A DNA stretch of 64,000 nt. Source: Haberlea rhodopensis. Lineage: Eukaryota; Streptophyta; Magnoliopsida; Lamiales; Gesneriaceae. Shown here in pieces: positions 44,501 to 57,512 of the stretch. Made by a program: the position numbers and the translations under genes. Within the stretch, counting starts at the first letter, position 1. Every line of letters begins with the position of its first letter. Where the stretch lies: assembly GCA_907163345.1 (NCBI GenBank), contig CAJQUN010000003.1:186001-250000 (forward strand), read 5' to 3'. The notes under the pieces were generated by a model. That model worked only from the letters and a program-made list of their open reading frames with translations. It was not told the DNA's origin and ran no database searches.

Positions 44501-47500
44501 AATTTCTTCTTCTAGTGGTCTGATGATGTAGAGTTGGTAATGCCAGAATGACGCATAATGCAAGTTGTAAGTGGTTTTGGTATTATTGTAAGACTCTTCA
44601 ATCTAGTTAGATTCCAGTCTTACAGAGTTCATCTAATAATGTAGCCCTTCATGAACGACAATATATGCCTATACTCAACTGAAATCAAGCTAAAGGTGCC
44701 ACAGTTTAGTTCATAATTCTGCTGCTTAGAATTTATATCAGAATCGGCCACAAAGAGACCGGGATAAATGCATTCTAAGCATTGCAAGAAGAAACTTACT
44801 CGTGGTCAAAGAAGTAAGAAACAGCAACAATCATCTCAGACACCCCATCATTATCAATGTCTGCTATGACCTGAAAATAATGAAAAGAACCATGTTATTA
44901 GTAGTACATCGGCGAATATGAAAGCTTTGTTTTGTATACCACTAAACTTACCGGAGTGCACAAGACATGTGCGTCTATGTGAACATAATTTTCCGGTTTT
45001 TCATGCTGTGTCTCAGTCCATTCCTCATCTCCCCACATGGCCTCATCAACATAATCATCATAATCATAGTTATACTCATCAGCCAGCTCATCATTCTCCC
45101 TTAACAACTCAAATGATGCATCAGCATCTGCTTCAAGGCCTCCATTGTTTTCCACTGTTGCAGCATGAATGCCTTCATTGCCTTTTGAATCTCTCTCTTC
45201 AAGAAGCCTTCTTGCAGTGTCTTTTCCAATTTCTTCATTCTTAACTTTCTCCGATCCAGAATTAGAAAGTGTACTATTTGGTTCTTGTGGCATCTTTATG
45301 TCTTCTTCATGTTGACTATCATTGCTCTTCACTAGATTCTCAACATGAGATGCATTCAGGTCATGGTGCCGAATATCTGTCGTGGACACATTGCTCTGAA
45401 AATTTTCATGATGACCTTCTTCTGGTACAGAATTTGATGCCTTAGATGAGTCATGATGACTTTCTTCAACAGAATGGGTAACGTTTTCTGCAGTTACACT
45501 TCCATTGTGCATGGTACTTCCATTGTGCTCTACAGAATATTTCAAATTTAAAAAAACCTTTTTAAGGACTAAACTATAATCTAACCAAGTTAATATTCTT
45601 CACAAAATTGACCTAGCAAACTGAATGAAACAATTAGCAGATGAGAGCAAAGGTATAACAGTCCGACCAATGTGAAGCACAGGTTCATGAGAATTTCTAG
45701 TCGACCATCTGATCATAAGTTCAAGTTGAAGTTCACATATAGTGCTACAGGTTAACCGATTTCATACAGTGATTTTAACATCTACAGTTGACCTTTTGCT
45801 GTTATAGTTGACCACATCTACACCGAGCTTTCCCAATATTTCCATATAATATATAATCCACCTAAGGCCACTCTCTTCCAAAATGAGGATTGATGAGAGC
45901 AAGGTCAATGTCCAGATAGTCGCAAATGTGTAAACGTAGACTTTTCTCGACTATATCTCACAGAAGGAAAATGGCATGCGGCGGACTTCTGATTGGACTG
46001 AGAGAAAAAGAAAGAGGGAGACCGGTTACGGCAATTACATGGTGTCGTTTAACATGGAAGAAACATGGGACTGGGAATCTGATTTTATTGATCATCTAGA
46101 ATATGAGATACAAGATAGATAAACATAGGTTCAATCAACAAAATCCGATGAAATGTTTTGGTCACTGTCTGCCACTTGCAATTGTGTAGGAATATATCTT
46201 AGAGCAATGATCTTATTATCAATATTTCACTAATAAAATGTTGATCTACTTCAATATGTTTTGTCCTATCATGGTGGATGGGGTTCTTGGCTATACTTAT
46301 AGCTGCTTGATTGTCACACATTACTTCCAAGGATCGACTATCTCCTAGCTTCAACTCATCAAGTAGTCTTTTCAACCATATTCCTTCACATATCACATGG
46401 GCTAATGCTCGATATTCTGCATCCGCATACTATGTGCTACCACCGACAGCTTCTTCTCCACATTACCATGCTCCCCGACACAACTGAGCAATAACCTGAT
46501 GTCAGCTCAATCAACATCATTGTACATTTTGATATTACTCTTCGGACTTTTTTCAAAATAGTCATTTCCATGGATTTCTTTTGAGGTATCTCAATACACT
46601 GTACACAGCTTCCATGTGTTCTTTCATTGGATTCTTCTTGAATTGACTTATGACACTGACAACAAATCCAATATCTGGGCGCATGTGTGAGAGATAGATT
46701 AGTTTCCAACTAATCTTTGATATCATCCTTTGTCAACTAACTGACCTTCGGTTCTTATCCCAAATTTTTCATTAGCATTCATTGGTGTATCCATAGGTTT
46801 GCACCCCAACATTCCAGTTTAAAAGATCTAGCATGTATTTTCTTTGAGAAATCGAATCCCAAGGGATGATCTAGCCACTTTCATTCCCAAACAATATTTA
46901 AGATTCCCCATTGCTTTCATTTCAAATTCTTTTGAGAGTAAAGTTTTATTGTGAGTCATCTCCTCAATAGAATTCCCTGCAAGAACAATATCATCGACAT
47001 AGACAATGAGAACAGTGATATTCCCTCCACCTGAATGTTGATGAACAAGGTATGATCAGTTTGACCCTGTATATAGTCATTTCCATTCAAGACATTAGAA
47101 AATCTATGGAACCATGCTCGAAGTGACTGCTTCAAACCATACAGAGATTTCTTTAATTTGCATACTTTATTAACAGTGGCTCTGTTTCAAATCTATGAAG
47201 AATATTCATGTAAATTTCTTCCTCGAGATCTCCATTAAGGAAGACATTTTTCACATGCAGCTAAAATAAAGGTCAATCTAAATTTGCAGCAACTGACAAA
47301 AGAACTCGTATGGTGTTAAGTCTGGCGACAGGAACAAAAGTGTATTGATAATCAATGTAATATGATTGTGTGTATCCTTTTACCGCTGGTCAAGCTTTGA
47401 ACCTTTCAATTCTTCCATCAACTTTTGTGTTTAACTGAAAAAATCCATTTGCATCCTACTGTAAGATTCCCTAGTGGAAGATTAGTGATGAGCCAAGTAT

Positions 47501-50500
47501 TGTTCCTTTCTAAAGCCTTTATTTCATCAAAGGCAGTTGCCTTCCGGTTGGGATCTTGGAGAGCCATTTCTATGGTTGTTGGCATCTGAACTTGATCTAA
47601 TCTGGAAACAAAAGTTTGCTACGCAGGTGATAAATGTTCAAGAGACACAAAATTGCATATAGGATGTTATGTACAAAACCTAACAAGGAGATCATCTTTA
47701 CCTTGTATATTTCAACGACTTTTGGCTCCAAGGAAGATTCCGGGACGTGCTGAGTTTGTTCAGGGTGCTGTAGAGTCTCCTCGTCGGTTTCTCAGATAGT
47801 AGACATATAATGGCCGATCAGGGGTGATGGGTGGGTGTCGGTTCTGGAAGTGTAGTTGGTTCGGGTATCAGAACTGGAAGTGGAGTGGGTTCGGGTATAG
47901 AGGCATGGATAGTGGTGTCCGAATTATGTGATTCAATCACATCGGTCTCCCCCTAAATCAAAAATTTGGGATGAAAGGGCTCGTTATCTAACAAGATTAC
48001 ATCCATGGAGGTGTAAATTTCTTTGTAACTGGTATGAATAGTACTATAGCCCTTCGGGTTGATAGAATACCTAATAAAAATGCACTTGTGTGCCCCAAGT
48101 TTGGGTTTCCCACAGACCACAATCATGTTGGTGTATGTGCACAAAGGCTGAAAAATAATAAACTTTGAGGGGATATTCTGAACAAGGTGAGAGGCAGGGA
48201 ACTTGGTCAGGAAAGTCTCAATGGGTGTCTGATAGTTGAGTACACGAGAAGGCATAAGATTGATGAGATATATGGCGTTAAGGATCCCATCGTCCCAAAA
48301 ATGCTTAGGGTCATCGTGCGTAAAGAATAAAGATCTGGCCACGTCAAGTAAGTGACGGTTTTTGCGTTTAGAGACTTCATTCTGTTGAGGGTATTAACAC
48401 ATGAACTTTGATGAATAATACAATCACTTCGAAGATAAGAGCCGATAATATAAACGATCAGTTTTTAAAATGTTAATGCACAAAGTCACGCTCGATAACA
48501 AATCATCATTGCCCCTCCCGCAAATAAACATCATCACTGATTGGGAGCATGGGAGATAATTGTGTCCATTCAGATTGTAATGGGGATGGCAGTGTTAACG
48601 GAGATTCTAGTTATGTTAGGGTTTGCGGACGCAACAGGTGAAGAAGAAGATTAACCCGAGACGGAGGCCATGTCATACTTAGTCATAGATCACTCATAGG
48701 CGCTCTTATACCTTGTCGTTTAACATGGAAGAAACATGGGATTGGGAATTTGATTTTATTGATCATGTAGAATGAGACGAACGATACATATTTACAGGCT
48801 TAACCAACCAAATCTACGAGTCAAATCTATCTAGGAGTCTTATATAGGAGTCTAATCTATATAACTCTAATCAACTAACAAAGTTTAGAATATAAAAACT
48901 TATTCATCCTAGTCATCTAAATAATCGGATGATGCACATTCAACACATGGTAATGGCAAATGATAAATATCCATTCAGTGAAGAAGAACTGATCAACCCA
49001 CTGCACATGAAAGCTGGTTCAAAAACATTAAAAAAATCAGATTAGGATAATCGGAGGCAATACTAAATTGTTCTGTTGGTTCACATTTAACTTTTTTAAA
49101 ATCTATGGTCAAATAACTAAATAATCAAAAAATCCGTATGCTCAGATATTTTGTGGTATGCCAATGTTCATCATGTTGGATACAAGTGATTTCTATTTCG
49201 AGGCATTGAAGAAATTATGAAAATTTCATGAAAATAATGCCATAAAGGCTCAGGAGTTCATTAGGCATACTGAGGTACAAAAGATAAATTTTAATTGCCA
49301 CAATTTCAGAACCATCAGCATAGCAAGTCATTTTTTTAATGCTGAACAGGTAGAAGGAAAGCAAGTTACTAGATATTGAATCCATGAGAACATCCTGGAC
49401 CAGTTGATCATCATGAACATCTGGGTGAGAACGGTCAACCGGATCTGGATGCAAACCAGCATACCAATCCTTTTTAACTTTCAACCTCGGAATCTCCAGT
49501 TTATCTGACATCATGTAGCCTGAAACCCTAATTTTCAATAAACAGAACGCAACAAGTCATCCAGACTACTACTATTCAACAGCTAAAGAAGGCATTTAGG
49601 AGGAGGAGCACAATGTTACCTGAAAAATAGCACTTCACCATTGTAAGTGGCTAAAACTACTTCTCGAACACCATCTTTGTCAATATCATACAAAAGAGGA
49701 CTAGAATGAACAGTTGACTGATGAAAAGCTGGCCAACCTGATGTATAATTCAATGACATAACATTATAGGTTCATTGTGTCTGGATAATAGAAAATAACA
49801 TAATTCATGAAAGTTTAGCCCTTCTAGTTGCTGATATAATCATTCTTCGATGTACAATAGTGGGAGGCCCCTTATCTACAAAACTACAAGCATATATAGC
49901 AACCCTCCAGCAATACCTGGCAACTTATCTCCATCAGAACCTTCTAGGACTTCCAAGTAATGAACAAAGGAGGGCACTACTACTTCAAGCTTTCCATCAC
50001 TGAGGATACAAGAATTATAATCAAGATTACTTAATCCATGACAGATCGAGAATCACAAGCAATTTTTTTAATTTTTGAATTTATATCTTTTCAACAGATT
50101 TTGGGCATCAACTAACTCCGGAAAGAAAACCTTACAGGACTTTGTCCTCTTAAAATTAAACCAACATACATAGTCCAGTTTTATTTCATTCATCATCTCC
50201 AATACTTCTGAGTTTAGTCGTATTCTCAATAAACACGCACATTTCAGCAAAATATAAAAAAATAAAAGAACAGACAAAAATTAAATGCAACAAGTACCAC
50301 AATTCTCGATACCGTAAATCCAAATTAGACAGTAATGTTCAATCACCTGTTAATATCCGCAATCAAAGGCGAAGAATATATGCTAGAACTCACTTCAGTC
50401 TGCCATCTCAGTTCCAAATGCTGAGGACATTGTGTATTCAGCAGCTCATCCTCGTCACTAGTCGCACAGAATACCATATAATTCATCATTCAACAGTTGA

Positions 50501-50832
50501 AACAATTCAATACATAAAAATCAGAGTACTTGCAAATACGATATCCTCATTCAATTCACAAGACTGATTGAAACTACTCTTCGATAAATTCTGGTATTAC
50601 CAATTTAACAACTCAATTTCGTGTGCAAGTAACATTATAACTCAAGATAATAATCTACAGGAATCCAGCAAAACACTTACAAATTGGGGTAACCAAGGGC
50701 ATCATCAGTAGCCTCACGCTCTCGAAATTTGTTCTTGTTCGCTTCCTCCGATTGCGCAACGGCATAATCGAAACTCAAACAAGATAACCCGAAAACAAGC
50801 AAACCAAGAAATAGAACACCCCAAGATTTCAT
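41587..50832 (-). CDS. DEX1: DEX1 (DEFECTIVE IN EXINE FORMATION 1)
   Basis: Thirteen exons: 50832-50681, 50457-50347, 49999-49917, 49737-49620, 49527-49370, 45529-44952, 44870-44800, 43973-43717, 43030-42849, 42763-42480, 42392-42275, 42193-42011, 41904-41587. Phases agree throughout and total 2613 nt (870 aa; Arabidopsis DEX1 is about 896). The start MKSWGVLFLG gives a signal peptide; an ATG 45 nt upstream would precede it with basic residues. FG-GAP/Ca-binding DxDxDG motifs lie near residues 83, 130, 404, 485, 531 and 576. Exon 6 encodes an acidic, His-rich insert (about 208-400). One membrane span is near 833-853, then a short tail ending SRNTDL. DEX1 patterns primexine and pollen exine. 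All introns are GT-AG except intron 11, whose donor reads GA. Intron 5 is 3.8 kb because of a Copia insertion. Confidence 0.93.
46043..48945 (-). mobile_element. Decayed Copia retrotransposon in DEX1 intron 5
   Basis: Oriented like DEX1 and bounded by the target duplication CATGG (46038-46042 and 48946-48950). The 5' LTR is 48945-48714 (232 bp, TGTTGAATG…ACGACA). A PBS with two mismatches (AGGTATAAGAGC) is at 48713-48702. The 3' LTR remnant starts at 46043 and is recognisable for only about 100 bp. Inside, read on the minus strand, are an integrase C-terminal piece (48342-47953), an RT 'YVDD' box (about 47010-46983) and an RNase H piece with 'DNQAAISIAKNP' (46396-46199). Gag, protease and most of integrase are deleted. 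All frames are broken. Confidence 0.85.
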
Positions 50833-51000
50833 GAATCTAGGTAATCGTTTCCTCACTCGCCCCAAGAACAAAAACACTTCGAAAAAATCGAAGGAATTTC
50901 ACAGTCAAAGCCCAGTAAATGGGTTTTGGGATCTAAGCAAAAGGAAATCAGTTTGCAGCTGAACTGAAGTTGCAGAGGTCTGACATTATTATTATTATTA

Positions 51001-51033
<33 letters not shown>

Positions 51034-51350
51034 TATTTTATGTTTAATTTTCTCTTTTAAATAAAATTGTCATATTTATAAGTGCATGTTCGATAAATCG
51101 GATCATAATTTTTTTTATCCAATATTGATGGTAATATCATTATCCAAAAATTATTACATTTCTGATAAATTGTCTATGAGATGGCAACTACTCAACCTCA
51201 AAAAAGGGAAGTGAATAATTTAGGGTAAAAAAAAGAATTTAAATATGGACGTAATCACATAATATGTTATGATCTATATAATTATAACCGAAGGAAATCA
51301 TTTCGATACATTTAAGCTCTATATTTTAGGTTTTAGGTTGATTGAGATTA
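50833..51350. other. DEX1 upstream region with (ATT)n microsatellite
   Basis: The DEX1 5' UTR and promoter should lie here on the minus strand. A pure (ATT)n tract occupies about 50984-51034, about 150 bp upstream of the start codon. I see no confident TATA box. Confidence 0.5.
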
Positions 51351-51960
51351 TTATTCTCAACAACAACTAAGCTTTTAATCTAAATGAATTGGGGGTATGC
51401 TACACGAACAATATAAAGAATCGATACAGGTCGAATACATGCGTCAGTCTTCTTCAAGCGCTTCTATCGGTCAGAATAGTTCATCCAACGATAAACCTAA
51501 TCCCGAATTATAGAGCTATGACACAATCAAACCCGAACGAACAAAATGTTGAATTGAATCGTTATTATTCTCTACTGGGGAGGGATATAGTTTAGTTGGT
51601 AGAGCTCCGCTCATTCTCTTTAATCCTCTTGAATTCCAAATCTTTGTGTATAACTTCGATTCATGTATTCTTCGGTCGTCCTCCCGCTTTCGTGAAATGG
51701 TTGAAATCCATATAATCCACTCGACTCACAAGACATTGTTGGGCCTACGTCGTACGTGACCAAACCAACATAAGCGACTTTCTTGCATATTCTCTTCTAT
51801 ACAAGCTGCATCTACTTCAGCTCGAATATATCATTCCTTATTTTATCTCTTCTGGTCTTACCGCACATCCAACCAATCATGCACATTTATGCCACACTCA
51901 TCTTTTGGATGTAATTCCTCTTTGATGCCTATCATTCCGTCTCATACAATATTGCAGGTC
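51351..51960 (-). mobile_element. RTE-type LINE fragment, copy 1
   Basis: The sequence matches 58920-59360 (shared 'TTCTTCGGTCGTCCTC', 'TTGGGCCTACGTCGTACGTG', 'GTCTTACCGCACATCCAACC'). Read on the minus strand it is the degenerate C-terminus of an RTE-type LINE polymerase, as in copy 2. Unlike copy 2 it carries an insertion of about 140 bp (51476-51618) with a tRNA-like piece. Confidence 0.6.
51585..51615 (+). pseudogene. Plastid trnA(UGC)-like 5' fragment
   Basis: GGGATATAGTTTAGTTGGTA and the following GAGCTCCGCTC match the 5' part of chloroplast trnA-UGC with two changes in the D-stem region. The fragment stops before the anticodon, so it is not a functional tRNA. A nuclear plastid-DNA insert is likely; a SINE-like A-box head is the alternative. 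Confidence 0.55.
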
Positions 51961-53150
51961 TAATGTCGGTTCCACAAAATTTTCCCTTTAATTTCAGTAG
52001 AATATTACGATCGCATAGAATAGTCATATCTCGTGATATGAGCTATAAGATGAATTGAGAGTACCACGCTATCGTGTATTATATTTGATCCATGTACACT
52101 ACACATGGCAAAATTCGTAATATGGATTAAGTATCTCGATGAGAGGATTGAGTTTGTATGGAGTTGACAATTTACCTCAAAACAGAAAATAGAGGATTCT
52201 TTCTGGCAGTACCGTACAAATTTTGAGTCATTTTGCTTTTTGAAAATGTTAATGTTTGCTTTCCTTTTTCTTCAACTTTTTTTTCTTTTATCCACACTAG
52301 GAAATGACTTTTGGGATTTCTCCTGTCCTTTGATATAACGTTGGTTTTCAAACATTTTGTTTCAAATGTGTTACTTAAAGAGAGCTAAGTCCAGAGTGAT
52401 ATACATCTTTTGTAGCATAAAACACTAGATTATATGGTTAGAAGGACCAAATCGTATTTGGTATTTCCTAAAATTAAATATATTTTTACCACGATTCGTG
52501 CAGTGTGAAATCCAAGGGGATGGATAGATACTTCCGTTGATATGGTTTTAAAAATTGCCAATTTCAAGTTTTGACAACCATAGAAGGAAACGAATGCGAA
52601 TTAACGTTGGATGATATGAATTAAATCAAACAAGTAAAATATGATCAAGCTCAAATTCAGATTATCAATTGAATTCCGAGTTACAGTCTACAACATTGAT
52701 TATAAAGACGACATGAGTTCAAACTTATGGAAACAGTCCATGAGCTACCAGAAAGAAAATCCAGCGTTATTTTACTTAATATTCTATGTCTATCTCATCA
52801 AAACAAGCCAATTATCTTAATTGGAGTAACAAATTTATTGTTAAAAAAAAGTAACAAAATTTAAGAGGAAAACATTCAAGTTATGTAAAAAGCAAGAAAT
52901 GGACAGAATAAGCTGATCTTCTCTACCGGCTTCATAGGTATTGAGAAAAAAATCCAGGGTTGCAGTAGATTAAATGCAAGTTCGAGAAAGTTCTCCATAG
53001 CATGCTGGTTCTTTTCGACGGATGCAGTTCACATGCAAGCACGTCACAGTTTCATAAAACACGTCACCTAGGGAACAACGGTTCACCACGTACTCAAAGG
53101 AAATTATATATATTGGAATTGAAAAATTTTGTGAGTTGTATGCACTTACA
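51961..53150. other. Intergenic DNA and CAC3 3' flank
   Basis: No further gene seen. The right end should contain the CAC3 3' UTR on the minus strand. A GTAAGT-like donor directly after the stop (about 53148) leaves a 3' UTR intron possible. Confidence 0.45.
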
Positions 53151-56100
53151 TCAGACAAAGCTGCGGTTCGAATCCAAATTGACTTTCACCTGTGATTCGT
53201 AATTCTTAGACTGGTTATCTTCTGTATTTTCTTCACTCAAACTTGCATCGGATCCTACTGAAGATTCAGCAGTTTCAGCTATCTCAGACACCATCTTCTC
53301 ATGTTTTTCTTTTAATTCTGGGGAGCTTATAGCCCCCATGATGGCTTGCTTGAGTTCTGCCTCCAAAGCCTTACCTTTTGAGTCTGGATCTTGTGAATTT
53401 CCCGTTTTTGCCACTTCTGTCTTTAGCAGTTCAATCCTGTCTTTCAAACCTGATGAATTGACAACATCATCTATGATCATGTTAACTTCTTCGTTGAAAG
53501 CTTCTACTTTTGCCTTGGCTTCTGGGACAGTGCGTGGGTTCAATTGCAAACCCATGGAACCAAGAACTGCCTTAAATTCGGAGTCCAATTCTTCTTTCAA
53601 TTGCAAAACCTTATTTTTTAGCTCCTGGTTTGAACCAATATCTGACAATCCTGACTCTGAAATTTTAGCTTTCAGCATCTCTATCTTCTGTTTCATATCA
53701 GGCTGATCCACGAGTTCCCTGAATTTCTTATTTATTTCCAGTCTCATTTCATCTTTGTCGGTGCAACTTTTTGAGGGATTCAGAGCCTTGGATAATTCTT
53801 TCAGCATATCAAGCTTATATTTCAAGCTGGAGTAATTAACAGCTGAAGGAAGCTTTTTTTCAAACTCATCCTTGAGCAGTTCGATCTTTTCTTTCAACGC
53901 AGGGTGTGCAAGCTGGTCTTGTACATTCCTCGCTTTTGCAACTTCTTCTTGCACCATCAAAATTTTATCCTCCATACCTATAGCTTTTGCAGCCTCATCA
54001 TACTCGTAATCAATCTCTCTTTTCAATTTCTCTACCATCTCTTTCAATCCTGTCTCGGGAATCTCTGAAGGTGATTTACTGGCTTCCAAGATCTGCAGTT
54101 TCAGTTTTTCAACCTCATCCCTCAATTCCGATTCTGAGATCTTGCTTATCTGTACTATTGGTTCTTCTTTCTTTTTCATGTTGACCTTCCTTTTGGGATC
54201 TATTGGAATCCCCTCCTGGAATCCACCAAGTTTACGGAATTTTTGAGCCCTGTGTTTTAGTAGTGTTTCTGTATCCATTTTCACAAGTTCCTGAAGACAC
54301 CGGAAACATCTTAGTCTCCTGATGAATATCCGTTCAAACACTAATTGTAATGTAGAAGGAGGTATATCCCACTTACTTCCATGGATTCAACAATTGCTGT
54401 TTTTAACTGTTGTGAGGTCCAGTAAGAATCTGCATGTGCACCACCAAGAGGTTCCTACAATGAGCCGCAAATATTTATCATTTGATAGCAAGTTGGTGGA
54501 AATGGAAATCATATCAGTGCCAATATTTGAAATCTGAAGCATAGCATTAAGGTAAATAATGTGAAAGGAACAATGTAAGATGGAATACTAATTCATATAA
54601 TGAAGCTGTCACATAGATTTTGTTTAGTACATAATTTTCCAACTAGAACTTCATGTTAAAATAAAATAAATTTTATTTTCAGTATTAAAAAATGATGGAA
54701 ATAATTTTAGAGTCAATGAATAGTGGGACAAGAAGGCATGAAAGTAGAAAATAATATATTGACTTAAGTAATAGAACATGTGAAGGAGTTATTACTGGGA
54801 TGACACCATCAGCAATTTCTAACTTCATCAGCTCTGTAGCTGTTATCTTCAGCTTTTCAGCAGCCTGAAAGGGGGAAAAAGGAACAAGTCAAAATTATCA
54901 CAGATTATGACTGGCATTCCAGATACAACATCCTTAAATCACCTTTGGTGAAGCTTTGGCAGTCTTCCACAAGATTGCAGCGCATGCTTCAGGACTGTCA
55001 CATAAAGGGAAAACAAAATCAAATAGCAAACAAATTTACATATGCCGACAAGAGTTTTTCAAAGAAGAAGCAGAAACCCATCCAAATGGGCGATTGCATG
55101 CTGTTTGCATATAATGTTTCAGCAACACAAAAGGTTTATCGCATGAACACCTCGTAGTGAAATTATCTCAATCCTCAGCAAATGGGAAGCTTAATATTGA
55201 ATTTGCACTTTTTATTTCACGGAGTATCAAGTTTTATAAGTAACATAATTTCTCAATCTCTAGGTATATGCATATTAATGCAGTCAAATAGCATTGCCCG
55301 AGACTGAAAAGTTTCCAATAACTGTTTAGCTTATTATGTTTCACTATTGTTTCTTAATATTATTCCTGCCTATCAAAACATAAGCATAACAATAAAGCAC
55401 TAACAAAGACTATGACACCAAAGTCGCACTGCTCAAGAGAATCATTTACTCATAAAATTTCCAATGACAACCTGGTGTAGCCATAACGAAAGCCAAAGAT
55501 GGTAAGACTAATAGAGGATATAAACAATAATATGCACTGGAACCAATTACTTACCAATGCAGAATACAAAACCGCCTCAAAGCAGCAGCCATGACACATT
55601 TCAGTAATTAAATTATCCATCACAGTCACTGACTAGGTATCTAGAGCGTGGAAGAAAAAAGAAGAAATATCCAAACAAGCATCTTAAGGCACATCGTAGT
55701 TATACAGAAAGTTGATAGGGATGCACCTGGCAACATAAAAGACCGCGTTTTCAAGCAATAACAACTTGTTAGCACAACCAATAGCCAGTGCTCCACCAGA
55801 ACCTCCTTCTCCAAGAACAATTGAAACAATTGGAACTTTGAGACCAAACATAGTCCTCAAGTTCTGAGCTATAGCTTCACCCTTCACGTGAAAAAAGAAA
55901 AGGAAACAAAAACAAATAGTCAACATAAACCCTTTGCACTTGGCACGCACGATTCAGCAATAAGGACTTCACTTGATGGAATGCTATACAGTACTTGGCC
56001 CAATTCCTCGGATTTAAGATCAGCGTATGCCCCAGGAGTGTCAATGAAACTGACAATTGGAAATCCATGGTGGTCAGCATAGTGCATCATGCGCAGAGCC

Positions 56101-57512
56101 TTCCGGTAACTGTTATTATCAGAATGCCACAGTTAGCACTAGGTAAAATATGAATATCCCCACTCAAACCTTCATGATCCGTGGAAATGTGAAATTTCCA
56201 TGTCACTATACAAGTTCATTGGCATAAAAAAGATACTATTAATCAAGAAAGACAGGGCATTGATTGTTTTTTTTCTTCTCTTCTTTCTTTTTCCTTTTTT
56301 TCCCAACAATGTAAAACATCATGCAAAATATAGAATGTAAGAATCCTTTCTTAAATGCATACCCATGAGGAGTAGGCATCCCAAAGTTCCGCTGTATATT
56401 CTCTTTCGTATTGCGGCCCTTCTGATGACCCATGAGCATGTAGCTTCTTCCATTTATTGTACCAAGACCAGTGACGACAGCTGGATCATCATATCCAGCT
56501 CGATCTCCATGGAGCTCTACAAACTGCACACACGTTAAAGTACAGCTTTATTCAGATACAGTAAAAAATTTCTTATTAAATTTAGAGTTCAGCATTTCTC
56601 TTATGCTTCTACTGGATTATCAATTCTGACGGACAATAAAACCTAAGCTCAAAATAAGTTGCAGGTGAAGAGACCTTTTCAGTAATATTGAACACATGAT
56701 CAAGAAATGTTGGCCTGTTGGGATGTCGTGCAATATTCACACGTTGTATGGGAGTCAAATGTGTGTACAGATCTTTTAGAGCCTGCAAATTGGCATGGAA
56801 TTAAGTGAAAATACCAACACAATTTGAAATAACAAGATAAGATAATAAATTTTGTCTCTCAAGTCTTAAGTAGGTCATCATTATATGATAACAATGGTAG
56901 CAGGAATTACATTTGCAATGGAATCAAAAGAGGAAGTCTGGTGAAATAGTTGCATGGAATTGAAATTATAATTTATAAGCATATTTATTGGCTAAACCTG
57001 ATGATACTTGTTCTCTAGCGAGATAATTTGATCGCTGAAGTCTAGACCAGTTTCATTTGCCATCTTTTGCACCTATATAAGAAAAGCAATAGGATCGAAG
57101 AAAGCCATGAAATTTCTATATAAATGAGTTTATGTAGTAAATGTCCGCAAAGATCTTGTAAAATTCATACGTCAATTATTTTTTTCTGCAAATCCATGAG
57201 AGGTTTCTCGAAGTCCAATGTTACTTGCTTTGGTTTCTCTTTCAAAGGCTTGAAAGGTGAGAGATGGCTTAGGATTCCACCCTTCACATTTGGGTCAGGA
57301 TCTTCTGGCCATGGATATTCATGCTTTTTCACTTTCCTGGTCTTTGCAGATACAGTGAAACCTATCCTTTTTGCTCCTAGTTGCGCCCTTCCAAGTGCTT
57401 TTAGGGGTACACCAAAAACTCCATTACTTGAGCTCCTAAGAAGGTCCAAAGCAGTAGGTTTGGAAGCTGAGTTCCCAACGAATGATACCGGAGATTGGGT
57501 CATGGAAGCCAT
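53151..57512 (-). CDS. CAC3: Acetyl-CoA carboxylase carboxyltransferase alpha subunit, chloroplastic
   Basis: Ten coding exons: 57512-57171, 57072-56998, 56782-56675, 56523-56363, 56109-55995, 55881-55727, 54994-54943, 54864-54796, 54454-54377, 54290-53151. All are GT-AG, phases agree, 2295 nt, 764 aa (Arabidopsis CAC3 is about 769). Residues 1 to about 55 are a Ser/Arg-rich transit peptide. The carboxyltransferase core covers about 90-420, with 'FIDTPGAYAD' (about 250) and the oxyanion loop 'GEGGSGGALAIG' (291-302). Exon 11 adds about 340 residues of Lys/Glu/Leu-rich coiled coil with loosely repeated 'LKEKIELLK' units, a plant-specific extension. With plastid accD it transfers carboxylate from biotin (BCCP) to acetyl-CoA, giving malonyl-CoA for fatty-acid synthesis in the plastid. 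Confidence 0.95.

Noticed and set aside
44918..45244. Plus-strand ORF across DEX1 exon 6
   Set aside because: Antisense shadow of the acidic/His-rich exon on the minus strand.
53151..54341. Independent 396-codon minus-strand gene
   Set aside because: It is the last CAC3 exon; the 17 codons upstream of 54290 belong to the intron and the real reading enters by splicing.
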